A stretch of 64,000 nt of DNA. Source: Rhizobacter sp. OV335 (lineage in GTDB: Bacteria; Pseudomonadota; Gammaproteobacteria; Burkholderiales; Burkholderiaceae_C). How positions within the stretch are numbered: position 1 is the stretch's first letter; the number at the start of each line of letters is the position of its first letter. The notes below the pieces were generated by a model. That model was not told the origin of the DNA. It did no database searches and saw nothing but the letters and a program-made list of their open reading frames with translations. The DNA is taken from positions 80,129 to 144,128 of the forward strand of contig NZ_FRCQ01000018.1 of NCBI RefSeq assembly GCF_900142965.1. Reading direction: 5' to 3'. This document shows, in pieces, positions 35,319 to 45,055 of this stretch. A program made the position numbers and the translations under genes.

Positions 35319-36200
35319 ATGAAATCCTCCGCCTCTGTTCGCCTCAGCCAGTGGATGCCCAAGCTGGTCGTCGCTCCGTCATTCCTGCTGGCCTTCTTCT
35401 TCATCTACGGCCTGATCGCGTGGAACGGCTACCTCTCGCTGTCGGCCTCGCGCCTGCTGCCCAACTACGAATTCATCGGGCTGGAGCAGTACACCAACCT
35501 GTTCGCGAGCGAACGCTGGTGGGTCGCGCTGAAGAACCTCGGCATCTTCGGCAGCCTGTTCATCTTCTTCGGCATGGCCATCGGCCTGCTGCTCGCGATC
35601 CTGCTCGACCAGAAGATCCGCGTCGAAGGCGTGCTGCGCACCGTCTACCTCTACCCGATGGCGCTGAGCTTCATCGTCACCGGCACCGCCTGGAAGTGGA
35701 TCCTGAACCCCGGTCTCGGCCTCGAGAAGGTCCTGCAGGGCTGGGGCTTCGAGAACTTCCATTTCAGCTGGCTGATCGACCCGGACATGGCGATCTACAC
35801 CGTGGTCATCGCGGGCGTCTGGCAGAGCGCCGGCTTCGTGATGGCGCTGTTCCTGGCCGGCCTGCGCGGCATCGACGACTCGATCCTGAAGGCCGCGCAG
35901 ATCGACGGCGCGAGCCTGCCCCGCATCTACTGGCGCATCATCATCCCGAGCCTGCGGCCGGTCTTCTTCAGCACGCTGATGGTGCTGAGCCACCTGGCGA
36001 TCAAGAGCTTCGACCTGGTGATGGCGCTGACCGCCGGCGGCCCCGGCTACGCGACCGACATGCCCGCCACCTTCATGTACACGATGGCGTTCTCGCGCGG
36101 CCAGATCGGCCTGGGCGCGGCATCGGCCACGGTCATGCTGGCCACCGTGGCGGCGCTGGTCGTGCCCTACCTGTATTCGGAATTGCGCGTCAAGCGCTGA
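35319..36200 (+). CDS. gtsB: Sugar ABC transporter permease (MalF-like)
   Basis: This 293-residue inner-membrane permease has six predicted spans. The binding-protein-dependent transport loop is LKAAQIDGASLPRIYWRIIIPSLRP (EAA-type). The start at 35319 is chosen because the SQWMPKLVVAPSFLL region then sits about 10 residues in, as in GtsB proteins; an ATG at 35280 would add 13 residues. It pairs with the following permease. Confidence 0.9.
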   Translation: MKSSASVRLSQWMPKLVVAPSFLLAFFFIYGLIAWNGYLSLSASRLLPNYEFIGLEQYTNLFASERWWVALKNLGIFGSLFIFFGMAIGLLLAILLDQKIRVEGVLRTVYLYPMALSFIVTGTAWKWILNPGLGLEKVLQGWGFENFHFSWLIDPDMAIYTVVIAGVWQSAGFVMALFLAGLRGIDDSILKAAQIDGASLPRIYWRIIIPSLRPVFFSTLMVLSHLAIKSFDLVMALTAGGPGYATDMPATFMYTMAFSRGQIGLGAASATVMLATVAALVVPYLYSELRVKR

Positions 36201-36222
36201 GCGGGCGCTGAGAGAACAAGAC

Positions 36223-37080
36223 ATGGGAAACAAATTCAACTGGCACCGCGCGGCGCTGTGGTCCGTGCTGCTGCTGTTCGCGGTGGTCTTCCTGATGCCG
36301 ATGTACGTGATGCTCACGACCTCGCTGAAGGACATGAACGAGGTGCGCGAGGGCAACCTGCTGTCGCTGCCCTCCGCGCCCAGCTTCGCGTCGTGGGCCA
36401 AGGCCTGGTCGACCGCCTGCACCGGCATCGACTGCGGCGGCTTGAAGCCGTTCTTCTTCAACTCGGTGCTGATGGTGCTGCCGGCGGTGGCGGTGTCGAC
36501 CTCGCTCGGCGCGATCAACGGCTATGTGCTGAGCAAGTGGCGCTTCCGCGGCAGCGAGTTCATGTTCGCGATGATGCTGTTCGGCATGTTCATGCCGCTG
36601 CAGGTGGTGCTGCTTCCGATGTCGCAGGTGCTCGGCTGGTTCGGCATCGCGAGCTCGATCTGGGGGCTGGTGGCGGTGCACATCATCGCCGGCCTGCCGT
36701 CGACGACGCTGTTCTTCCGCAACTACTACGTCGGCCTGCCGGACGAGCTGATCAAGGCGGCGATGCTGGACGGCGCGGGCTTCTGGCGCATCTTCTGGCG
36801 CATCGTGCTGCCGCTGTCGACGCCGATCGTGGTCGTCACGCTGATCTGGCAGTTCACGAACATCTGGAACGACTTCCTGTTCGGCGTGGTGTTCTCGGGC
36901 GGTGCATCGAAGCCGATCACCGTCGGCCTGAACAACCTGGCCAACACCTCGAGCGCGGTGAAGGAATACAACGTCGACATGGCGGCCGCGATGATCGCCG
37001 CGCTGCCGACGCTGTTCGTCTACATCGTCGCAGGCAAATACTTCGTGCGCGGCCTCACCGCCGGCGCCGTCAAGGGCTGA
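36223..37080 (+). CDS. gtsC: Sugar ABC transporter permease (MalG-like)
   Basis: This 285-residue permease has six hydrophobic segments and the EAA loop ELIKAAMLDGAGFWRIFWRIVLPLSTP. It follows gtsB by 22 bp and precedes the ATPase gene by 28 bp. A periplasmic insert with two cysteines (ACTGIDCGG) is visible, as in other GtsC-like permeases. Confidence 0.9.
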   Translation: MGNKFNWHRAALWSVLLLFAVVFLMPMYVMLTTSLKDMNEVREGNLLSLPSAPSFASWAKAWSTACTGIDCGGLKPFFFNSVLMVLPAVAVSTSLGAINGYVLSKWRFRGSEFMFAMMLFGMFMPLQVVLLPMSQVLGWFGIASSIWGLVAVHIIAGLPSTTLFFRNYYVGLPDELIKAAMLDGAGFWRIFWRIVLPLSTPIVVVTLIWQFTNIWNDFLFGVVFSGGASKPITVGLNNLANTSSAVKEYNVDMAAAMIAALPTLFVYIVAGKYFVRGLTAGAVKG

Positions 37081-37108
37081 CCGGCCCGGGCTTCAAAGAG
37101 AAAACGTC

Positions 37109-38176
<1,068 letters not shown>

Positions 38177-38244
38177 GGGCCATGGGGTGAAGCTCGTGAG
38201 TTGATGTGACCACCGTCCGCAGGGACGAAGCGAGGAGGCAGTGC

Positions 38245-39456
38245 ATGACACCGATCATCGACTTCCGCTCACCCGACTTCCTGCGCCGGCACATCCTCCA
38301 CACGATGTCGTTCTACGAGGGCCGCAGCCGCGACCCGAGCGGCGGCTTCTTCCACTTCTTCAAGGACGACGGCAGCGTCTACGACCGCGAGACGCGCCAC
38401 CTCGTCAGCAGCGCGCGCTTCGTGTTCAACCATGCGATGGCGGCACGGCATTTCGGGCGGCCCGAGTGGCGCGAGGCCACGCGCCACGGGCTGCGCTTCT
38501 TGCGCGATGCGCACCGTGATGCCGACACCGGCGGCTACGCGTGGCAGGTGCGCTGGCACGGTTCCGGTGGCAACTACGGCGAGCGCGACGTGCTCGATGC
38601 GACCAACCACTGCCACGGCCTGGCGTTCGTGCTGCTGGCGCATGCGCAGGCGCTGATGGCCGGCATCGAAGACGCCCGGCTCGGCCTGCACGAGACCTTC
38701 GGGCTGATGGAGCAGCACTTCTGGGAGCCGGCGCACGGGCTGTACGCCGACGAGGCGAGCGCCGACTGGAAGCTCGCGCCCTACCGTGGGCAGAACGCGA
38801 ACATGCACGCCTGCGAGGCGATGCTGGCGGCGTTCGAAGCCACCGGCGAGCAGCGGTTTCTCGATCGGGCCGAGACGCTGGTGCGCTCGGCGACGCAGCG
38901 GCTCGCGGCGCTGGCGCACGGGCTGGTCTGGGAGCACTACCGGCTCGACTGGTCGATCGACTGGGACCGGCACGGCGACGACCGGCGCAATACCGTCCGG
39001 CCCTGGGGCTTCCAGCCGGGGCACCACGCCGAGTGGGCGAAGCTGCTGCTGATCCTCGACCGGCACCGGCCGAGCGACTGGCTGCTGCCGCGGGCGCGCG
39101 AGCTCTTTGCGGCGGCGACGCAGCACACCTGGGATGCGAAGCACGGCGGGCTGTTCCATGGCTTCGCGCCGGACTTCAGCGTCTGCGACACCGACAAGTA
39201 TTGCTGGGTGCAGGCGGAGACGCTGGCGGCCGCGGCGTGCCTGGCGGTGCGCACCGGCGAGGGCGGGTACTGGGATTGGTACGACCGCATCTGGGACCAC
39301 AGCTGGGCGCACTTCGTCGACCACGAGCATGGGGCGTGGTACCGGATACTGTCGCACGACAACCGGAAGTACAGCGACGAGAAGAGCCCGGCTGGCAAGA
39401 CGGATTACCACACGATGGGGGCTTGCTACGAGGTGCTCTTGGCGCTGGGTGGGTGA
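38245..39456 (+). CDS. AGE-family sugar epimerase/isomerase (mannose isomerase-like)
   Basis: This 403-residue protein has an (alpha/alpha)6-barrel fold with AGE-family motifs: SFYEGRSRDPSGGFFHFF near the start, the active-site patterns GQNANMHACEAMLAAFEAT and RPWGFQPGHHAEWAKLL, and the late KTDYHTMGACYEVL. AGE proteins interconvert N-acylglucosamine/mannosamine or mannose/fructose. Linkage to a glucose/mannose-type ABC transporter favours the mannose isomerase (YihS-like) activity. GAGGAGG lies about 6 bp before the ATG. Confidence 0.85.
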   Translation: MTPIIDFRSPDFLRRHILHTMSFYEGRSRDPSGGFFHFFKDDGSVYDRETRHLVSSARFVFNHAMAARHFGRPEWREATRHGLRFLRDAHRDADTGGYAWQVRWHGSGGNYGERDVLDATNHCHGLAFVLLAHAQALMAGIEDARLGLHETFGLMEQHFWEPAHGLYADEASADWKLAPYRGQNANMHACEAMLAAFEATGEQRFLDRAETLVRSATQRLAALAHGLVWEHYRLDWSIDWDRHGDDRRNTVRPWGFQPGHHAEWAKLLLILDRHRPSDWLLPRARELFAAATQHTWDAKHGGLFHGFAPDFSVCDTDKYCWVQAETLAAAACLAVRTGEGGYWDWYDRIWDHSWAHFVDHEHGAWYRILSHDNRKYSDEKSPAGKTDYHTMGACYEVLLALGG

Positions 39457-39472
39457 CGTTCTTGCTTGGCGC

Positions 39473-39716
39473 GTGCGGTGTGGCGGGCGGTGGCTGGCGG
39501 GGGCTCATGCCGGGGCGGTCGGCGCTGGCGCGCCGACTTCACGAGAAGCACAGGGCCTGAGGGCGCATCGCCAAACTCCCGCCGCTCACTGCGTTCGCTG
39601 TGGTCAAACAGTGGCGATGAGTCAGTCCACGAAGCGCGCTGCGCGCGCCGCCCTCAGACCCTGTGCTTCTCGTCGCCTCAGAAATCGCCCCCGCCAGACC
39701 GCCCGCCACACCGCAC
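39473..39716 (+). repeat. Hairpin element copy D (subtype 1, forward)
   Basis: The outer arms 39473-39504 and 39687-39716 pair over 30 positions with a two-base bulge. The middle arms 39541-39564/39650-39673 pair with one mismatch. The inner stem 39566-39572/39613-39619 closes the conserved loop. Side hairpins are at 39518-39525/39530-39537 (8 bp) and 39634-39639/39643-39648. It shares flanking motifs with copy B (TCATGC before the first side hairpin, CAGAAATCGCCCCC at the right arm). It fills the 300-bp gap between convergent genes; nothing else is seen there. Confidence 0.9.
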
Positions 39717-39756
39717 GAACCGCGAGTGTTCGGTCGTCGCCCGCGGCGCGCAATGA

Positions 39757-40290
39757 TCAAAGAATCAGTTTGGCAAGACGAACGAGTCCGAGCAGTACGG
39801 CGTTCACGCCGGCGTGCAGGGCGAAGATGAACCAGAACCGGGATGGGAGCGGGACGCTCTTCTCCTTCAAGACGAAGAAGCAGTGAACCAGCCAGATGAA
39901 GGGCCAAGCGACCGCGATGGATTTCTCCCACCGGTCGGGGTAGCCGTGAGCCAGAACCAGCGGCGTTGCCGAAATCACGCAAACGAGCCAGTGCGATCGA
40001 ACGGCTTGCGAAATGAGATGCGCCGGATAAAGCAGCACGCAGTTCTCGACCAAAGGCGCAAAGACGCAGAGCAGAAATACCGCACGCAGCCAGTGATCAG
40101 ACTCGAAGATTTCGACGCTCTCGGGAGCGGGTGAAGCAGAGAAAACGACGCTCAGAACTCCGCCGATCATCAAACCCGGAATCAGGCATACAAGCAGGTT
40201 GGCAACGAAGGACCGCACTGACATCCCAATGGGAACGGCGCCCCCTGAAAAGGGGCCGGAGGCGCGAAACACATCCAGCCCCTTTTTCAT
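39757..40290 (-). CDS. CPBP-family intramembrane protease-like protein
   Basis: This 177-residue membrane protein has at least four hydrophobic segments. CPBP-like motifs are visible but degenerate at the first site: a glutamate in FAPLVENCVLLYP, a histidine in LVLAHGYPDRW, and ALHAGVNA (HxxxN). CPBP proteins include Rce1-like proteases and bacteriocin self-immunity proteins. Its ATG overlaps the stop of the double-glycine-leader peptide gene (ATGA), so both are co-translated. The region is visibly AT-richer than its neighbours, suggesting acquisition. Confidence 0.72.
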   Translation of the reverse strand: MKKGLDVFRASGPFSGGAVPIGMSVRSFVANLLVCLIPGLMIGGVLSVVFSASPAPESVEIFESDHWLRAVFLLCVFAPLVENCVLLYPAHLISQAVRSHWLVCVISATPLVLAHGYPDRWEKSIAVAWPFIWLVHCFFVLKEKSVPLPSRFWFIFALHAGVNAVLLGLVRLAKLIL

Positions 40291-40472
40291 CAGAACATGT
40301 CACCCATCGGGGTCGTGTTCCCATAGTTGGGTGGCTGACCATTGCCGGCAAATTGAGACAGCGCACCTGCCGCCTTCTCAATACCACTCCAGATCACTCC
40401 GGCGATGAGGCTGTCACGTACGCCACCTGAGCCAGACACCTGTTCGATTTCTTCTTGAGTCAGATCCTGCAT
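40290..40472 (-). CDS. Double-glycine-leader peptide, bacteriocin-like precursor (60 aa)
   Basis: The leader MQDLTQEEIEQVSGSGG fits the double-glycine type removed by C39 peptidase-ABC transporters (LTxEEIxxVSGG). The predicted core of 43 residues is hydrophobic and amphipathic in its first half and Pro/Gly/Asn-rich at the end (GNGQPPNYGNTTPMGD), with no Cys. ATG 40472 is set by GGAGAA 5 bp upstream; an earlier ATG at 40517 would spoil the leader. No dedicated exporter lies in the window. Confidence 0.75.
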   Translation of the reverse strand: MQDLTQEEIEQVSGSGGVRDSLIAGVIWSGIEKAAGALSQFAGNGQPPNYGNTTPMGDMF

Positions 40473-40542
40473 GAGTTCTCCATATCGATAGAGACAGTAC
40501 CGGCTGCCACCGTACATCGCTTGCCCTTTCAGGCTGCGGCGG

Positions 40543-40572
40543 AGTGTAGAAATCCGGCCCTGTTGGGGTCAA
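40543..40572 (-). promoter_or_regulatory. Sigma-70 promoter for the leader peptide/CPBP pair
   Basis: On the minus strand TTGACC (40572-40567) is followed, after an 18-bp spacer, by TACACT (40548-40543). The start codon lies about 70 bp downstream. Its closeness to consensus is unusual for this GC-rich window and supports an independently expressed small operon. Confidence 0.68.
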
Positions 40573-40606
40573 CCGGTCCAGATGAACCGCTTGCAAACGA
40601 GCGAAT

Positions 40607-41422
40607 TCAGCGGTTCAACGCCCGCCGCGCTGCGTACGACAACGCGTCGACGACGGCCACCAGCGCGATCATCGCGAGCAGCACCGTGCAGGTCTCGTGC
40701 ATCTGGAACAGGCCGAGGTGGAAGTACAGCATCTGGCCCAGGCCGCCGGCGCCCACCACGCCCAGCACCGCCGCGGCGCGGATGTTGTTCTCCCAGCGGT
40801 ACAGGCTGTACGACAGCAGTTGCGGCAGCACCTGCGGCAAGGTCGCCCACAGGAAGACGCGCACGCGACCGGTGCCGCGCACACGCAGCGCCAGCGCCGG
40901 GCCGGCGGCCGCGTTCTCGATGCTCTCGGCGAACAGGCGGCCCAGCACGCCGGTCGTGTGCAAGGCCAGCGCCAAGGTGCCGGGGAACGGGCCCAGCCCG
41001 GCCGCGATCAGCAGCAGCGAGGCCCACACCAGCTCGGGGATCGAACGCAGCGCGTTCAGCAACAGGCGCGCACCGGCGTGCACCACGCGCGCCGCGGCAC
41101 CGCCACGCGCACTCGCCGGCAAGGCCACGCACAGGCCGACCCCTGCCGCGAGCACCGTGCCGAGCAAGGACATCGCCAGCGTCTCGCCCGCCGCGACCAG
41201 CGTGCGGCGCAGGAACGCCGGGGCCGTCTCCGGCGGAAAGAAGCTAGCGCCGAACGACGCCAGCTTCGCCAGCTCGGCCGGCGCGAGGAACTCGCGCCAG
41301 TGCAGGTCGAGCGTCGCGAAACTCGCCACCACCAGCGCCAGCACGCCGGCCAGCACCAGCAGCCCGCGGCGGCGCGACGAGGTCGGGGGTGGCAGCACGC
41401 TGGTCTCGCTCATCGCCTTCAT
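40607..41422 (-). CDS. PhnE-like ABC permease 2 (selenium cassette)
   Basis: This 271-residue permease of the phosphonate (PhnE) type has the conserved LLNALRSIPELVWASLLLIAAGLGPFPGTLALALHTTGVLGRL region and VGAGGLGQML near the end. It starts in an ATGA overlap with the upstream permease stop. It is the last gene of the selU-binding protein-ATPase-permease-permease unit. Substrate assignment is inferred from context (see the binding protein). Confidence 0.85.
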   Translation of the reverse strand: MKAMSETSVLPPPTSSRRRGLLVLAGVLALVVASFATLDLHWREFLAPAELAKLASFGASFFPPETAPAFLRRTLVAAGETLAMSLLGTVLAAGVGLCVALPASARGGAAARVVHAGARLLLNALRSIPELVWASLLLIAAGLGPFPGTLALALHTTGVLGRLFAESIENAAAGPALALRVRGTGRVRVFLWATLPQVLPQLLSYSLYRWENNIRAAAVLGVVGAGGLGQMLYFHLGLFQMHETCTVLLAMIALVAVVDALSYAARRALNR

Positions 41423-42261
41423 CCCATCACCCGCCGCAACACCGCGCTCACGCGGTCGCTCAACCACACCAGCCCAACGAACACCAGCAGGATGGCGCTC
41501 ACTTCACTGCCGGCGAACACCTTCGTGGCGCTGTCGAGCAGCTGGCCCAGCCCGCCCGCGCCGACGAAGCCGAGCACCACCGACGAGCGGATCGCGCACT
41601 CCCAGCGGTACACCGTGTAGCTGACCAGCTCGCCGGCGCACTCGGGCAGCGCGCCGAACAGCAAGGCCTGCAGCCGCCCGCTGCCGTTGCGCAGCAGCGC
41701 CTGCGTGGCCGCAGGGTCGCTGCTTTCCAGGATGTCCGCATACACCTTGCCCAGCATGCCGCCGTAGGTGATCGCGATCGCCAGCACACCCGAGGTCGGC
41801 CCCAGGCCCACGGCCCGCACGAACAACAGCGCCCACACCAGCTCGGGAATCGAGCGCAGCACCACCAGCACCCAGCGCACCACCTGCCGAAACGCCATCG
41901 GCAGCGGCCCCATGGTCGCGGCCAGGCCGCTGAGGGACAGGCGAGCCGTCGACAGCAGCGCCAGCGGCACCGCCAGCAGCCACGCGAGCGCCAGGCCCGC
42001 CGTCGCGATCGCGACGGTGCGCCAGGTTTCGCGCAGCAGCTCGGCCAGGAAATCGGCATCGTGCTTCGGCGGCACGAAGTCGGCGACGAACTTCCAGGTC
42101 GCGCGCAGGCTGCGCGCCTCCAGCAAGGTCGCCGGATTGAACTCGGTCCACACCAGCACCGGCCACGCGAGCACCGCCGCCACCAGCAACCACGACACCC
42201 TGCGCAGCAGCGCCGGGTCGTGCAACGCGGCACCGGTCGGACGCATGGCCTGCCCGATCAT
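41419..42261 (-). CDS. PhnE-like ABC permease 1 (selenium cassette)
   Basis: This 280-residue permease is related to permease 2, with VVLRSIPELVWALLFVRAVGLGP and VGAGGLGQLLDSATKV. The ATG at 42261 overlaps the ATPase stop by four bases. The two paralogous permeases probably form a heterodimeric channel. Confidence 0.85.
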   Translation of the reverse strand: MIGQAMRPTGAALHDPALLRRVSWLLVAAVLAWPVLVWTEFNPATLLEARSLRATWKFVADFVPPKHDADFLAELLRETWRTVAIATAGLALAWLLAVPLALLSTARLSLSGLAATMGPLPMAFRQVVRWVLVVLRSIPELVWALLFVRAVGLGPTSGVLAIAITYGGMLGKVYADILESSDPAATQALLRNGSGRLQALLFGALPECAGELVSYTVYRWECAIRSSVVLGFVGAGGLGQLLDSATKVFAGSEVSAILLVFVGLVWLSDRVSAVLRRVMG

Positions 42262-43085
42262 CGGCACATGCTCTCGGGCAACGCGTCGGGGGCCGGCATC
42301 GGGTCGGCCGGCGCGCTCCCCGGCAGCTCGCCGGCGTACAGCTCGCGCAAGCCGGCATCGTCCAGCCCGGTCGCCGGGCCGTCGTACACGCAGACGCCGG
42401 CACGCAGCGCGACGATGCGCTCGAAGCGCTCGCGCGCCACGTCGACCTGGTGCAGGCTGCAGACCAGCGTGCGGCCGTCGCGCCGCGCGGCACCGAGCAG
42501 CGCATCGATCACGCCGCGCGCGCGGGTCGGGTCCAGCGCCGACAAGGGCTCGTCGACCAGCCACAGGCTCGCCTGCGACACCAGCGCGCGCGCCAGCCCG
42601 ACACGCTGCCGCTCGCCACCCGACAGGCGGTCGACGCGCAGCCACAGCTTGTCGGCCAGGCCCACCTCCGTCAGCGCCGCCTGCGCGAGCCCCGCGTCAC
42701 GCGGACTCCACAGCGTGCGCAGGCTCTGCAGCAGCCCCATCGCCGGCAGCCGCCCGGCCAGCACCGCCGTGACGACACGCTGGCGCGGCGGCAGCGGTGG
42801 CACCTGCGGCGCGAGGAACAAGCGGCCGCGCATCCGGCGCAGGTCGCGCGCCGGCATCGCCCACGGATCGCGGCCGAACAGCGACACGCTGCCGCTCGCC
42901 GGCCGCACCGCGCAGGCCAGCGCCATCAGCAGGCTGGTCTTGCCCGCGCCCGAGGCCCCGATCACCGCGACCTGCTCGCCCGCCGCGATGCGCAGGTCCA
43001 GCCCACGCAACGCGAGGCCCGGCACGCCCGGCGCCGCCGGGGCCGACAGGCCGCGCAGCTCGACGGCCGCTGCAGCTTCGTTCAC
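42258..43085 (-). CDS. PhnC-like ABC transporter ATPase (selenium cassette)
   Basis: This 275-residue ATPase has Walker A GASGAGKTS, signature LSGGERQRVGLARAL, Walker B LWLVDEPLSALD and the H-loop SLHQ. It is in the PhnC/phosphonate subgroup. The GTG start at 43085 overlaps the binding-protein stop. A long in-frame extension upstream to 43760 is antisense-like and not coding. Confidence 0.88.
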   Translation of the reverse strand: MNEAAAAVELRGLSAPAAPGVPGLALRGLDLRIAAGEQVAVIGASGAGKTSLLMALACAVRPASGSVSLFGRDPWAMPARDLRRMRGRLFLAPQVPPLPPRQRVVTAVLAGRLPAMGLLQSLRTLWSPRDAGLAQAALTEVGLADKLWLRVDRLSGGERQRVGLARALVSQASLWLVDEPLSALDPTRARGVIDALLGAARRDGRTLVCSLHQVDVARERFERIVALRAGVCVYDGPATGLDDAGLRELYAGELPGSAPADPMPAPDALPESMCR

Positions 43086-43951
43086 TTCAGCAGGCCGGCG
43101 TTCTCTGCCGCGGCCTTGATGCCGACGTAGTTCTCGGGCTTGGTCGCAATGAAGCGGGTCGCGCGCTGCAGGCCCAGGATTTCCTTGCCTTCCGGCGTGG
43201 CCGGGTCGAGCGCGAGGAAGGCCTGCTGGATCTTGTTGCGCAGCTCGGCCGGCATGTCGGCATGCACCGTCCAGTTGTAGTCGTAGTAGGCCGGCGTCGT
43301 GAAGAACACCTTCACCTGGCTGGTGTCGACCTTCTTGTCGGCCACGAACTTCTCCCACACCGAGATGTTCAGCGCGCCGGCGTCGACCTTGCCGCTGGCC
43401 ACCGCCGCGATCGTCGCGTCGTGCGCGCCCGAGAAGCTGACGCGCTTCAGGTCGGCGTCGGGGTTGATCTTCGCGGCCAGCAGGAAGCTGCGCGGCATCA
43501 GGTGGCCCGAGGTGCTCGAGGCCGAGCCGAAGCTCAGCGTCTTGCCCTTCAGGTCCTCGAGCTTCGCGATGCCGCTCTGCGCATCGGTGATGAAGACCGA
43601 GCGGAAGCGCTCGTCTTCCTCGCGCTGCACCAGCGGGATCACCTTGCCGTTCGAGCGCACGCTCGCCTGCACGAAGGTGAAGCCGCCGAACCAGGCCAGG
43701 TCGATCTTGCGGTTGACCACCGTCTCGACGGCCGCGGCGTAGTCGGTCACCGGCGTCCACTCGACCTTCATGCCGAGCTTGCCCTCCAGGTACTTGCCGA
43801 GCGGTGCGAACTTGCGCGCCAGCTCGGTCGGCGATTCGTCGGGGATCGCGGTGACGCGCAGCACGCCGGGCGTGGCGGTCTGCGCCGCGGCGGTGCCGGC
43901 GATCAGCGCGAGCGAGACGGTGGCGAACAGGTGGTGGAGCGAGCGTTTCAT
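43082..43951 (-). CDS. PhnD-like periplasmic binding protein, putative selenium-oxyanion (selenate) binder
   Basis: This 289-residue exported protein has a signal peptide ending near AAAQTA and the PhnD pattern: AIPDESPTELARKFAPLGKYLEGKLG, VEWTPVTDYAAAVE, then GHLMPRSFL. It lies 18 bp after selU and opposite selD. A PhnD-like subgroup found next to selD/selU has been annotated as a putative selenate transporter component. No phosphonate-degradation gene is nearby. Phosphonate or phosphite remains possible. Confidence 0.75.
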   Translation of the reverse strand: MKRSLHHLFATVSLALIAGTAAAQTATPGVLRVTAIPDESPTELARKFAPLGKYLEGKLGMKVEWTPVTDYAAAVETVVNRKIDLAWFGGFTFVQASVRSNGKVIPLVQREEDERFRSVFITDAQSGIAKLEDLKGKTLSFGSASSTSGHLMPRSFLLAAKINPDADLKRVSFSGAHDATIAAVASGKVDAGALNISVWEKFVADKKVDTSQVKVFFTTPAYYDYNWTVHADMPAELRNKIQQAFLALDPATPEGKEILGLQRATRFIATKPENYVGIKAAAENAGLLK

Positions 43952-43969
43952 CGGTGGGATCCAGGGGGT

Positions 43970-45016
43970 TCAGGAAAGGGAGGCGATGCGCCGCGCGAGT
44001 GCCGCGATGCCATCGGGAGAGAGGTCGTCGGCCTCGACGCGTTGCGCCTGGCCGATGCGTTCGAACTGCCGCCCTTGCGAGCGGGCGTAGAGCGGATCGT
44101 AATGCTGGGCCATCAGCGCCTCGAACAGGGGCGGCAGCTCGCGCCGCAGCGCCCAGCCCTGCCAGCTTGCCAGCGTCTCTTTCGGCAGAAGTTCACGCAG
44201 GCCGCCGAGCTTGTCGGCCAGGCGCTGCGGGTCGTCGCCCAGCCAGGCGTAGTCGCGCAGCAGGTAGGCGAGCCGGGCCTCGCGCGTCGCGGCGATCTCG
44301 ACGATCGGGCTCGCGCGCAGGCGCTGCAGCAGCGGCTCGGGGACGCTGAGCCGGCCGATGCGGCGGCTCTCGGCCTCGACCCAGATGCGGCGCGACGGAT
44401 CGAGCGCGTCGAGCGCGTGCAGCAGCTGCGTCTCGAAGCCCTTCTGCGACGGCTGTTCGGTGCCGGGCAGGTCGCCGAGCACCGAGCCGCGGTGGGCGGC
44501 CAACGCCTCGAGGTCGAGCACCTGCTCGCCCTGCTCTGCCAAGGCGTGCAGCACGCGCGTCTTCGCGCTGCCGGTCGGGCCGCACAGCACGCGCAGCGGC
44601 AGCGCCGGCGCGCGCGTGGCCAGTTCGCTGATCACGTGCGCGCGCCACGACTTGTAGCCGCCCTTCAGCTGCTGCGCATCCCAGCCGACCAGCCGCAGCC
44701 AGTTGACGAAGCTGCCGCTGCGCATGCCGCCGCGCCAGCAGTAGAGCAGCGGGCGCCACTCGCGTGGCTTGTCGCGCATCAGCAGGTCGAGGTGGTCGGC
44801 GATGTTGCGCGCCACCATCGCGCCGCCGATCTTGCGGGCCTCGAAGGCCGACACCTGCACGTAGGTGGTGCCGACGATGCGGCGCTCGTCGTCGCTGAGC
44901 ACCGGGCAGTTGATCGCGCCGGGGATGTGGTCGAGCGCGTACTCGGCCGGCGTGCGCACGTCGATCAGCACGCTGAAGGCGGGCAGGTCCTCGACCGTGG
45001 TGGGCTTGTGGCTCAA
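43970..45016 (-). CDS. selU: tRNA 2-selenouridine synthase (MnmH/SelU)
   Basis: SelU swaps sulfur for selenium at the wobble uridine of tRNAs for Lys, Glu and Gln. The 348-residue enzyme has an N-terminal rhodanese domain with the catalytic cysteine C93 in LLYCWRGGMRSGSF. A P-loop domain follows, with GPTGSAKT at residues 146-153. It heads the minus-strand operon continuing into the PhnD-like transporter and is divergent from selD across 39 bp, which supplies its selenophosphate. Confidence 0.95.
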   Translation of the reverse strand: MSHKPTTVEDLPAFSVLIDVRTPAEYALDHIPGAINCPVLSDDERRIVGTTYVQVSAFEARKIGGAMVARNIADHLDLLMRDKPREWRPLLYCWRGGMRSGSFVNWLRLVGWDAQQLKGGYKSWRAHVISELATRAPALPLRVLCGPTGSAKTRVLHALAEQGEQVLDLEALAAHRGSVLGDLPGTEQPSQKGFETQLLHALDALDPSRRIWVEAESRRIGRLSVPEPLLQRLRASPIVEIAATREARLAYLLRDYAWLGDDPQRLADKLGGLRELLPKETLASWQGWALRRELPPLFEALMAQHYDPLYARSQGRQFERIGQAQRVEADDLSPDGIAALARRIASLS

Positions 45017-45055
45017 GGGCGTGCCCTCAGGCGTTTTTTGATCGACACTTCAACG

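Noticed and set aside
40607..43951. Simple annotation as phosphonate uptake (phnCDE)
   Set aside because: No phosphonate-degradation genes are present, and the operon begins with selU opposite selD; a selenium role fits better, though not proven.
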